A DNA stretch of 64,000 nucleotides. Origin: Paenibacillus sp. JDR-2. Lineage in GTDB: Bacteria; Bacillota; Bacilli; Paenibacillales; Paenibacillaceae. The notes below the pieces were generated by a model. That model was not told the DNA's origin. It saw only the letters and a program-made list of their open reading frames with translations, and made no database searches. Shown piece after piece: positions 18,312-26,396 of the stretch (position 1 is the stretch's first letter; each line of letters begins with the position of its first letter). The translations under genes and the position numbers were made by a program. Location: positions 4,680,001 to 4,744,000 of the forward strand of contig NC_012914.1 in assembly GCF_000023585.1 (NCBI RefSeq). The letters run 5' to 3'.

Positions 18312-19808
18312 TTAACCTTCAACGGCTACTTTCTTTGCTGCCGCGTTTGCCTGCTTCTCGTCAGAAGCTTGAGCAACTCGTTTAATAAAGAAGGTCAGAA
18401 TAAGACCAACAACGCCAATTCCGACGATAACCAGATAAGCATCGTTCATCCCGCTGATTGTCGCATTCGTAATCATCTGCTGTTGATCCCCGGCAGCCCC
18501 GGAGGCCATCGCATCCTGCAGATGGGATTTGGTCTGCGTAGTCAGGATCGTAACGAGAAGCGAAGTACCAACCGCACCCGCTACTTGTCTGATCGTATTG
18601 GAAATCGCCGTACCATGCGCGTTCAGGCGGTTAGGCAATTGATTAAGACCCGCTGTCTGGACAGGCATCATCAGAAGGGCCATGCCGATTCGGCGGCCGG
18701 TGGACATCAGAACCAGATAAGTGTAGCTGGTCGTATCCGTCAGATTAATAAAGCCAAGAGTTGTCACGATAACAATAATCATACCGGCAACGGACAGCCA
18801 CTTGGCGCCGAATTTATCAAACAGTCTGCCTGTAACTGGCATCAGGAAGCCCATGATAAGCGCGCCCGGGAGAAGGAGCAGACCCGATTCCATCGCGGTA
18901 TAACCGCGCGCATTTTGCAGATAAAGCGGAAGCAGCATCATATCCGCATACATAATCATCGTAATCGCAATGTTGATAAACGTTGTTAAGCTGTACATAT
19001 TGTATTTGAAGGCACGCAGATCAAGCAGCGGATTCTCGGAAATGAGTTGACGCCATACAAACAGCACCAGAGCGATAAAGCCGCCGATAATCGTAATAAG
19101 TACTTCCGCGCTTTCCCATCCCGCGCTGCCCGCGCGGCTGAAGCCGTACAGCATAGCGCCAAAGCCAACGGTGGATAAAATGACGCTGATAACATCAATC
19201 TTCGGATACGTACGTTCCGATACATTCGTCAGGAAAATAAATCCGCAAAGGATAACAATAAGGGCGAGCGGAATCATACCGTAGAACATCATTTCCCATT
19301 TAAAGTTCTCGAGCACCCAGCCGGCAAGTGTAGGACCAATCGCCGGCGCGAAAATAATGGCAAATCCTACCATGCCCATTGCGCCGCCCCGCTTCTCGGG
19401 TGGGAACAATGTCAATATAACGGTCATTAGAAGCGGCATAATAATACCGGCACCAGCCGCTTGAATCAAGCGTCCGATAAGCAATACGTTAAAATCCGAT
19501 GCAAGCGCAGATACAATCGTACCCGCCAGGAATAAAATCATCGACGTCTGGAACAGCTCCCGCGTCGTAAATCTTTGCATCAAAAAGGCTGTAATCGGGA
19601 TCAAAATACCGTTAACCAGCATGTAGCCGGTAGTCAGCCATTGGACTGTAGTCGCCGAGATGCTAAAATCCTTCATTAACTCAGGCCCTGCTACGCTCAT
19701 AATCGTCTGGTTCAGCGTCGCAATAAAGGCGCCCAAAATCATAACAAATAAAATTGGCCCCTTTTTGACAGAACTGTCTGCTTGTAAACCTTTACTCAAC
19801 CGCTCCAT
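18312..19808 (-). CDS. MFS drug efflux pump, DHA2 (14-helix, EmrB/QacA) family
   Basis: Proton-driven exporter with about fourteen membrane segments over 498 residues. The family motifs are clear: GRLFDKFGAKW (motif A-like, centre of the protein), GFAIIFAPAIGPTLAGWVLE (motif C) and LNQTIMSVAGPEL near the N-terminus. The ATG at 19808 directly abuts AAGG, and a TTG at 19799 has better spacing, so the first three residues are uncertain. It diverges from a TetR gene, the usual arrangement for a pump repressed by its neighbour. The substrate is not predictable. Confidence 0.88.
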   Translation of the reverse strand: MERLSKGLQADSSVKKGPILFVMILGAFIATLNQTIMSVAGPELMKDFSISATTVQWLTTGYMLVNGILIPITAFLMQRFTTRELFQTSMILFLAGTIVSALASDFNVLLIGRLIQAAGAGIIMPLLMTVILTLFPPEKRGGAMGMVGFAIIFAPAIGPTLAGWVLENFKWEMMFYGMIPLALIVILCGFIFLTNVSERTYPKIDVISVILSTVGFGAMLYGFSRAGSAGWESAEVLITIIGGFIALVLFVWRQLISENPLLDLRAFKYNMYSLTTFINIAITMIMYADMMLLPLYLQNARGYTAMESGLLLLPGALIMGFLMPVTGRLFDKFGAKWLSVAGMIIVIVTTLGFINLTDTTSYTYLVLMSTGRRIGMALLMMPVQTAGLNQLPNRLNAHGTAISNTIRQVAGAVGTSLLVTILTTQTKSHLQDAMASGAAGDQQQMITNATISGMNDAYLVIVGIGVVGLILTFFIKRVAQASDEKQANAAAKKVAVEG

Positions 19809-19873
19809 CCTTCTTTCTTGTCTCTCTAGACTAAATTTACAATGTGTCGTATAGTGAACATTGTATAAATTAA

Positions 19874-19937
19874 ATTATAGCTCGAGCCGCCCCTTTTACA
19901 AGCGACGATTCCAGTCAAAAGTGTAAATTAGTTTACA
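19874..19937 (-). promoter_or_regulatory. MFS promoter and candidate TetR operator
   Basis: TTGTAA (19896-19901), 16 bases, TATAAT (19874-19879) form a minus-strand promoter for the pump. Upstream, TGTAAATTAGTTTACA (19922-19937) has perfect 6-base arms. A second weaker pair ACAATG...CATTGT (19839-19864) spans the start region. Either could bind the divergent TetR protein. Confidence 0.5.
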
Positions 19938-20043
19938 GAAATTGATTTTATGTAGCATTTGTAAAGAAAATAATACAGTCAACACGAAATTGTAGTTTAT
20001 TACTAGGACATTTATTACTAAAGAATAAGGAAGGAGACAGAGG

Positions 20044-20646
20044 ATGGACAAAACAACAACCCGGACGGATCCGCGTATTTTGCGGACGCGCCAGCTGCTG
20101 CGGGATGCCTTTATCGATTTGCTTGAGGAAATGGATATCGAGAAAATTTCGGTTAATAAGCTTGCGGAGCGCGCTACGATCAACCGCGTCACCTTTTATC
20201 TTCATTATAAGGACATCCCGGATATGCTTGAAAAAATGGCGGATGACATGATCGTAGATATTAACCAGGTTCTGGACCGCTCGACCGTAAAATCAGACTC
20301 GCCGGAGGTGATCAATACAACAATGCTGGTAAAGCTGCTTGAGCATATCGCGGAGCATGCGAAATTTTACAAGATCATTCTGGCCTCTCACCGCACGACG
20401 ATCTTTACCGAGCGATTATTGCGGCTGTTGACCAAACTGATTTCGGATGGCATCGACAAACGGGGAAATGATTCTTTCGTGGCGAAAGCCAATATTCAGA
20501 AGGATATTGCGGTATGGTACAGCTCTGCTGCCTTGATCGGCACCATTGTATCGTGGCTGCGCGCGGACATGCCTTATACCCCTGTATTTCTCGCGAAACA
20601 GTTTTTCCTGCTCCGCACGCTGCAGGACCCGAAAGATTGTCGGTAA
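20044..20646 (+). CDS. TetR-family regulator divergent from the MFS pump
   Basis: 200-residue regulator. The N-terminal helix-turn-helix reads VNKLAERATINRVTFYLHYK (about 36-55). The C-terminal region resembles the TetR_C type found in DhaS-like proteins. AAGGAG lies 7 nt before the ATG. It shares a 235-base divergent intergenic region with the pump and most likely represses it until the pump's substrate binds. It is followed by a strong terminator. Confidence 0.85.
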   Translation: MDKTTTRTDPRILRTRQLLRDAFIDLLEEMDIEKISVNKLAERATINRVTFYLHYKDIPDMLEKMADDMIVDINQVLDRSTVKSDSPEVINTTMLVKLLEHIAEHAKFYKIILASHRTTIFTERLLRLLTKLISDGIDKRGNDSFVAKANIQKDIAVWYSSAALIGTIVSWLRADMPYTPVFLAKQFFLLRTLQDPKDCR

Positions 20647-20651
20647 ATGAA

Positions 20652-20698
20652 ATCGCCCTCACCCGGGGAATACTACATACAGGTGACGGCGATTTTTT
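20652..20698 (+). terminator. Terminator of the TetR gene
   Basis: ATCGCCCTCACC pairs with GGTGACGGCGAT with one bulge, then six T residues on the plus strand. It separates the TetR gene from the convergent LacI gene. Confidence 0.7.
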
Positions 20699-20703
20699 GC
20701 TGA

Positions 20704-21735
20704 TCATTTATCCTCTAGCGGCTTTGTGCTTTGTCTGACAATAAGCTCCGGCTCAAGGGAGTATACTTTTTTCACTTTTTCCTTATTCATCAGATCGCGA
20801 AGCACCCGCACCGCCGTCCGTCCAAGATTATTCGCCTGCTGCGATACGGTTGTCAGCTCGGGAATAACGTGATGCGCCAGCGGAATATCGTCGAATCCAA
20901 CGATCGAGATATCCTCCGGCACGCGAAGTCCCTGCTCCACCGCCGCCTTGATCGCGCCAATTGCCGTAAAATCATTGACGCAGCATACCGCCGTCGGCCG
21001 GTCTTTCAATTGCAGTAGTGCTTCCATTTGCGTCCGTCCTGAATCAACGGAGAAGCTGTCCGGCAGAATCCAGTCTTCCCGCACGGCAAGACCGGCATCT
21101 TTCAAAGTCTTTTTATAAGCCCTAATCTTGACCGCCGTAGTTGCCATATGACTCTGCCCGCCGATAAATCCAATCTTCTTATGGCCGGTTTCAAGTAAAT
21201 GTTTGACCGCCAGAACGGTGCCCGCATATTCGTCCGTTACGACTCGCGTAATGCCGGAGTCCTTCAAATTGCCGTTTACGAGCACCATCGGAATTTTCTG
21301 CGAATGCTCAACGACCTCCTGAACCAAGGCGGGGCTGCAATCCTTCAGGTTAATCCGCCCGCCCATAAACAGAATGCCGTCCACCCGCTTCTCCTGCATG
21401 ATGGTCAAGAACTCCGATTCCTTGTCGTGGAGACCAATGGTATTGCAAAGGAAAAAGGTATGGCCGGATTCCCTGCCCTCCTGCTCCGCGCCTGAGAATA
21501 CTTCCGGAAAAAACGGGTTCGTAATATCCGGTAAAATAACGCCAATAATTCCCGTCTCCTTCTTCAGCAGACTCCTTGCGTTTGCATTTGGCTGGAACTG
21601 ATATTTTTGCATGATAGCTTCGATCTTTTCCCGCGTTGAGGCACGTACAGGAGCGGTGTCGTTAAGTACGCGCGAAACGGTTGCAACGGACACCTTGGCT
21701 TCCTTCGCTATATCGTATACGGTCACTTGCTTCAT
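20704..21735 (-). CDS. LacI-family transcriptional repressor
   Basis: Sugar-responsive repressor: N-terminal helix-turn-helix (VTVYDIAKEAKVSVATVSRV, residues 4-23) and a hinge (ANARSLLKKET), followed by a periplasmic-binding-protein-like ligand domain (GIIGVILPDITNPFF onward). The ATG at 21735 has GAGGAG 10 nt upstream. An earlier in-frame ATG at 21759 has none. A TATAAT -10 box lies just upstream. The gene is downstream of the GH30-GH35 pair, whose promoter has two LacI-type palindromes, so it is the obvious candidate regulator. Confidence 0.9.
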   Translation of the reverse strand: MKQVTVYDIAKEAKVSVATVSRVLNDTAPVRASTREKIEAIMQKYQFQPNANARSLLKKETGIIGVILPDITNPFFPEVFSGAEQEGRESGHTFFLCNTIGLHDKESEFLTIMQEKRVDGILFMGGRINLKDCSPALVQEVVEHSQKIPMVLVNGNLKDSGITRVVTDEYAGTVLAVKHLLETGHKKIGFIGGQSHMATTAVKIRAYKKTLKDAGLAVREDWILPDSFSVDSGRTQMEALLQLKDRPTAVCCVNDFTAIGAIKAAVEQGLRVPEDISIVGFDDIPLAHHVIPELTTVSQQANNLGRTAVRVLRDLMNKEKVKKVYSLEPELIVRQSTKPLEDK

Positions 21736-21852
21736 CTGATAGGTTCTCCTCTGGAACATCTAATATAGTAGAAATTATATCAAAGTTAGGTTACTAAAGA
21801 AACGGATTTAAGCAGCCGCTATCCGCCAATCTGCCTATAAATTTTTGTAGTT

Positions 21853-21867
21853 ATGCAATCGATTACA
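21853..21867. promoter_or_regulatory. Perfect cre / LacI-type operator
   Basis: ATGCAATCGATTACA fits WTGNAANCGNWWNCA at all 15 positions, and the site reads as a match on both strands. It is about 120 bases upstream of the LacI gene. It may be a CcpA site or an autoregulatory operator. Sequence alone cannot separate these. Confidence 0.65.
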
Positions 21868-21879
21868 ACAACTCTAAAA

Positions 21880-21938
21880 TAACCGCTGCCCGATATGAGT
21901 GATTCAAAAAATTGAACACATCATCCAAGCAGCGGTTA
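21880..21938 (-). terminator. Probable terminator of the GH35 gene
   Basis: TAACCGCTGC and its complement GCAGCGGTTA enclose about 40 bases that can fold further, followed on the minus strand by TTTTAGAG. The loop is long for an intrinsic terminator, so this is moderate. Confidence 0.4.
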
Positions 21939-21973
21939 CGGTTACTCATAACCTATTTATTTTGAAGCCCAAG

Positions 21974-24733
21974 CTAGGATTGAATAGAAATCCAACGCTT
22001 GCTGGACGCTTGATCATATAGAAGGCGTACCTTCGACGGGCTTGCGCCGTTCTCGTCAAAGAGGACAAGCTCGTTGCGATCCTTCAGCCATGCCATCGGA
22101 ATTTTGTAATCCTCCTGAGGACCAACTTGCCAGTAACGGCCAAGGTCGATGCCGTTCAGCCACAACGTCCCTTTGCTCATGCCGGTTAAACGCAGCTTCA
22201 GCTTGGCGTTAACATCCGCCGGAAGCTCCGGCTTATCGAATTGCACGGTATGCCATACCGGAACGCCGGTGTCTCCCGCATACGGCTTACGGTTAAGCTT
22301 CTGGACATCGGCGATGCGCCATTCGTTTAACTCGTTCTTCGAGGAAGACACGAGCAGCTCCAGACGCTGCAGCGGCGATTTTACGTAAGCCATCTCGATA
22401 ACGTTAGAGCCTTCCTGAATGTAATCCGAGATATCCAGCGTGTGATGCAGGAACCAGTCCTGATAGCCTTCCAGCTTGACTTCCTTGCCGTTAATGCTAA
22501 GGCGTCCGCTGATTGCGCCTACCAGAACCGCGCGGTCAAAACCGGCTTCCACGGTAAAGGCTCTGCTGATCACACTGCCACCCGCAATAGAATTGACTTC
22601 ATTCAGATGGACCGTTGCGTCTTCATGCTTCCAGCCGCCTAACAGGTCAACGGATTGCCCGTCCGCATAGACCGCTCCGGCAATCCCCTTCACTTCGCCC
22701 AAATAAGGCGAGAAATTGAGACGGCCCATATTTTGCACCAGAATTTGCAGTTGGTTCTTGCTGTTAGGCGTAAGCTGCACTTCAACCGCCGCTGCTCCAA
22801 CCTTTTGCACAAGCGCCTGCTGCTTGCCGTTTACGTACACTCTGGCCGTATCCTCCAGCCTCGAGATTACTAGATTCGTTGCGCTCTCATTGCCGGCATC
22901 GATATCGCATTCATAAAGCAAATGGCCATAAGGCTGACCAAGCTCAGAGAAGGCTTTCGGCTGCGAGGCTCCCTGGCCTTGCGCCGCAGACAGCTCGCAG
23001 GCTTCGGAGCTCCAGCCTTCAAGGGCAGGCGCTTGCAAATACACATACGGCGCAAGCTGTCCGCCGGGAAGAGCTCCCAAACCGCCCAGGTGAATCGGCT
23101 CCGCGCCGCTATCCTGAAGAGCAGCCCGGAACGTACCGTCTGCCAGCAGGTCGAAGTCGGCGTAGCCAATCGCCCAGCTTGCTCCGCTCTTGCCGGCAAT
23201 CCGCCAAGCCCGGTCCGCGCTGTCTTTGTTGATGACCACAATACGATAAGGCTTGCCGCCAACGGTCAGTTGAACGAACTGCGCCTCCTGGAAGTGGCAA
23301 AGATCAAAAGCAACTCTCGTGTCGCCATCCATCCGTTGTCTTCTGACACCGTCATCCTGAACCAGAATCGGCTGATCGGATTCCAGTTCAATATACGAAC
23401 GCTGTCCGTTCTCCGCATAGACAATAAGCGTATGTTGACCATCGATCCGCTCATTGGCAATCAGATACGTATTGCAGGTCAAATAAACGCCCGGTTCAAG
23501 CTGGAGTCTATCGATTACGGGAACAACGGCATGAGGCCCAACCGTAACCGGAATAGTCCGGCCGTCCGGCAGCGTCATGCTAGTTGTTTCCCGCTCATCC
23601 TTCGAACTCTCCACAAACCAGATCCGCTCATTGCCTTTCTCGCGAACCCGTGCCGAAAAACCTTGCGGAAGTGCTGCCAGCGCTGCAGCGCCTTCAACCG
23701 CGTTCAACAGGACGCTTTCCGTTGCTTGCACAAAGTAAGACATCCGTTTGGCGGTATTATATTTATCCGTCACGCGCCCGTATTCGCTAAGCGGTGCATC
23801 ATAGTCGTAAGAGGTCACCATAAAAATATCGCTGGCGCCAACCGTACGGCCGCCGTAGCCGCCAAAGTTGGTACCGCCAAAGAACATGTAATGGCTGACA
23901 CCGGTAAAACCGGCGCGCAGCGATTCCAGCATTCTTTTCTCATACAGGGCTGCCGTCTTCTGCGTTGCCGCCGGCGCTCCCCAATGCTCGAACCAGCCGG
24001 TCCAGAACTCGGTTACGATCTTTGGCGTATCCGGCTGCTTCTGAACCAGATTGTTATAATGATGATCCGCTCCCGACCAGAAGTTCGCGCCTTCAACCGT
24101 GCCTTCCGCGCCGCCGACGCAAGTGATCAGCGGTACCATTACGCCCCGGTCCAGCATGACGTCTCTTAGATGAAGCATATAATCGCGCGCAACCTCGTCG
24201 CTTGCCAGATAGCCGTATTCATTCTCCACCTGCACAAGAATTACCGAACCTCCGGCGTTAATCTCGCGATCCCGGATAATCGGAATAATTCGGTCCATGT
24301 AGCGGTCCACATAGGTCAGATACTGCATATCGAAGGCCCGGAATTTCATATCCTTCTTGGTATTCAACCAGTAAGGGAATCCGCCAAAATCCCATTCCGC
24401 GCAAATAAACGGACCCGGACGGGCAATGACCCACAGGCCCAATTCATGGCAAAGATCAAGAAACGCGCCGCAGTCGTTATCGCCTTCGAAGTTCCACTCT
24501 CCTTCTTCCGGCTCGTGAACATTCCACGCAAAATAAGTATCGACGCAATTCATGCCGGCCAGCTTCGCCTTCACAAGCACCTCGCGCCATTCTTCCTTCG
24601 GCATCCGGAAATAATGAATGGCCGCGCTGTTCAGGAACACTTGCTCTCCGTTAATGTTGTAGCTGAATGCGTTATATTGAACGGCCGTATTTTTATGCGG
24701 CAGTCCATTTGTTTGTACGATTGTTTCCTGCAT
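21974..24733 (-). CDS. Cytoplasmic GH35 beta-galactosidase
   Basis: 919-residue retaining glycosidase. The N-terminal barrel carries the GH35 signatures: GPFICAEWDFGGFPYWL (108-124), VENEYG with the expected acid/base E172, and TEFWTGWFEHWG with the expected nucleophile E242. C-terminal beta-sandwich domains follow, ending in a jelly-roll (LWLNGIDLGRYWQVGPQ). There is no signal peptide, so it acts on imported sugars. GGGAGGAG lies 8 nt before the ATG. It starts 26 bases after the GH30 gene, so the two form an operon fitting galactan or arabinogalactan oligosaccharide breakdown. Exact linkage preference is inferred. Confidence 0.88.
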   Translation of the reverse strand: MQETIVQTNGLPHKNTAVQYNAFSYNINGEQVFLNSAAIHYFRMPKEEWREVLVKAKLAGMNCVDTYFAWNVHEPEEGEWNFEGDNDCGAFLDLCHELGLWVIARPGPFICAEWDFGGFPYWLNTKKDMKFRAFDMQYLTYVDRYMDRIIPIIRDREINAGGSVILVQVENEYGYLASDEVARDYMLHLRDVMLDRGVMVPLITCVGGAEGTVEGANFWSGADHHYNNLVQKQPDTPKIVTEFWTGWFEHWGAPAATQKTAALYEKRMLESLRAGFTGVSHYMFFGGTNFGGYGGRTVGASDIFMVTSYDYDAPLSEYGRVTDKYNTAKRMSYFVQATESVLLNAVEGAAALAALPQGFSARVREKGNERIWFVESSKDERETTSMTLPDGRTIPVTVGPHAVVPVIDRLQLEPGVYLTCNTYLIANERIDGQHTLIVYAENGQRSYIELESDQPILVQDDGVRRQRMDGDTRVAFDLCHFQEAQFVQLTVGGKPYRIVVINKDSADRAWRIAGKSGASWAIGYADFDLLADGTFRAALQDSGAEPIHLGGLGALPGGQLAPYVYLQAPALEGWSSEACELSAAQGQGASQPKAFSELGQPYGHLLYECDIDAGNESATNLVISRLEDTARVYVNGKQQALVQKVGAAAVEVQLTPNSKNQLQILVQNMGRLNFSPYLGEVKGIAGAVYADGQSVDLLGGWKHEDATVHLNEVNSIAGGSVISRAFTVEAGFDRAVLVGAISGRLSINGKEVKLEGYQDWFLHHTLDISDYIQEGSNVIEMAYVKSPLQRLELLVSSSKNELNEWRIADVQKLNRKPYAGDTGVPVWHTVQFDKPELPADVNAKLKLRLTGMSKGTLWLNGIDLGRYWQVGPQEDYKIPMAWLKDRNELVLFDENGASPSKVRLLYDQASSKRWISIQS

Positions 24734-24759
24734 CTGAAGTGCTCCTCCCTGTTTCTCTT

Positions 24760-26154
24760 TTATAGAGTTATATTGGATATGACCACAGTCGTCACCGACT
24801 GCGCCTCAAGATTAACCGTAATTTTGTTACTATGAATGAACAGCTCGGCTTCAATCAGGTTTTCCTGCACCGATGTGCGATACAGCTTGGCTGCTCCACC
24901 GCCCGGGATAAACGGACCGAGGTCATAACGGATTTGCCTTTGCCCTTCCCGGTTATTCACAACCACTGCAAGCTGCTTGCGCGCTGCATCGTAAGCCGCA
25001 ATGGAATCGCGATCATCCAGCCATAAAATACGGCTGCCCGGACGAATAAACTTACTGAAATGAGCCATCGCGTAATATTGCTTCGTCATTTCGTATTGGC
25101 TGCCGCCATGTCTGAAATCGGAGTGGATAAATCCCCAGTTATTCTGGGCGCTTTCGTCCTCTACGGCCTGCCAATACACCCAAGCCGCGGGCTGCAGCTG
25201 CCGCAGATCCGTAATGATCCTCTCAGCCAGCTCCATCACACTGCTCATATCCCCGTGATCATGCGGCCCGGTGCCCCCGGTCCCGTACTCCGACATCCAC
25301 AGCTTCTTCCCTTTCTCCTCAGCCAGCCTGCGAATTTCCTCCAGCTGAACGCCGTTATAAGAATGGGTATTGATTTGCGAGAAGCTGTTAAACGTCTCCT
25401 CGTCATAGCCGTGCAGCATTTCCAGCGTTTCATCCACACTATTTTCATCGGGCGCGCTGACTGCCGTTTCGGTTATGCCTTTTAATTGAAGGGATCGGGC
25501 TGTTTGCTTTATGATCTCCATTTGTTTATCGAGCGAAAAATGAGCCCCTTCTTGAATATTGCCCTTCTTCCACCAGTTTGAGATCGGTTCATTCAACGGG
25601 TTAAGCGTCCGGAAGACAACGCCGTGCGCATCCTTGTAGTGCTTAACCACTTCCGTCAAATAGTCCGCAAATTGTTCATAACATTCTTCACGCAAATTAT
25701 TGCCGCCGTCTTCCGCACCCGTGACGGAACCGCTTAGCGTCATCCAATAGGGCGGCGAATTCGAAAATGCTTCGGCAATATCAGCCCCGCGTTTCATCGC
25801 TGCCAGCAAGACGTTCCGCTGGCCTTCATCGGCATTCCAGTTCCATATGCCCTTCTCCGGTTGAAAACCCGGAACATCGCCGCCCGGACGCAGCGTGTTA
25901 GGCTGGATTGCCGGATTTTCCCCGCCGCCGATGTTGTACCGGATAATATTTAAGCCAAGGCCTTTATCCGCATCAAAGATAAGATCCATGATCTCGTCCC
26001 GCTTATCCCGGTCGTTCCACTGGCCGACAATATGCCCCCACCAGGCAAGCGAAGTACCCCATCCTTCAAAGCCGTCATAGCCATTCTCCGGCTTAATCTG
26101 AATAAAGGTATCCTCGTTAGTAAGTCCGTTATCGTGTCCGTTAGTGCCGCTCAT
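24760..26154 (-). CDS. GH30 glycosidase, endo-beta-1,6-galactanase-like
   Basis: 464-residue retaining enzyme. The barrel shows the acid/base E189 in LNPLNEP and nucleophile E289 in WMSEYG. The N-terminal GFEGWGTSLAWWGH motif is typical of the beta-1,6-galactanase branch of GH30, and the usual C-terminal beta-sandwich is present. No signal peptide is visible, which is unusual for an endo-enzyme and suggests it works on imported oligosaccharides. AGGAGG is 4 nt before the ATG. It is the first gene of the GH30-GH35 operon and is preceded by LacI-type operators. Confidence 0.8.
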   Translation of the reverse strand: MSGTNGHDNGLTNEDTFIQIKPENGYDGFEGWGTSLAWWGHIVGQWNDRDKRDEIMDLIFDADKGLGLNIIRYNIGGGENPAIQPNTLRPGGDVPGFQPEKGIWNWNADEGQRNVLLAAMKRGADIAEAFSNSPPYWMTLSGSVTGAEDGGNNLREECYEQFADYLTEVVKHYKDAHGVVFRTLNPLNEPISNWWKKGNIQEGAHFSLDKQMEIIKQTARSLQLKGITETAVSAPDENSVDETLEMLHGYDEETFNSFSQINTHSYNGVQLEEIRRLAEEKGKKLWMSEYGTGGTGPHDHGDMSSVMELAERIITDLRQLQPAAWVYWQAVEDESAQNNWGFIHSDFRHGGSQYEMTKQYYAMAHFSKFIRPGSRILWLDDRDSIAAYDAARKQLAVVVNNREGQRQIRYDLGPFIPGGGAAKLYRTSVQENLIEAELFIHSNKITVNLEAQSVTTVVISNITL

Positions 26155-26177
26155 AAATCCTCCTGTTCCAGCTATTC

Positions 26178-26206
26178 TGAAACCTATTTCATGAAACGGG
26201 TTTCAT
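26178..26206 (-). promoter_or_regulatory. Two adjacent LacI-type palindromes upstream of GH30-GH35
   Basis: TGAAACCTATTTCA (26178-26191) and ATGAAACGGGTTTCAT (26191-26206) touch each other, each with perfect arms of 5 and 7 bases. They lie 24-52 bases before the GH30 start codon, where a bound LacI-family protein would block transcription. Confidence 0.6.
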
Positions 26207-26342
26207 TATTGCTGAAAAATGAATACCCTTTGACGGGTATTGGTAATTATGGAGCTCAATTGAAAAGGCTTACAATAATCTGGTTTTAATTATATTCCCG
26301 ACTTCTGGAAACTGTCAATACTTGTTTATTGGCCGTTCATAA

Positions 26343-26376
26343 GCAACGAGACTGCCCTTATGGACAGTCTCGTTGC
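26343..26376 (-). terminator. Hairpin after the lyase-family gene
   Basis: Perfect 12-bp stem GCAACGAGACTG / CAGTCTCGTTGC about 20 bases past the stop codon. The minus-strand tail is not U-rich, so it may act as a terminator only weakly or as a 3-prime stabiliser. Confidence 0.45.
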
Positions 26377-26396
26377 CGCTTTAATGGATTTGCTCG

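Noticed and set aside
22922..24169. Plus-strand open frame of 415 codons
   Set aside because: Antisense shadow of the GH35 gene, with Arg/His/Gln-rich translation and no domain.
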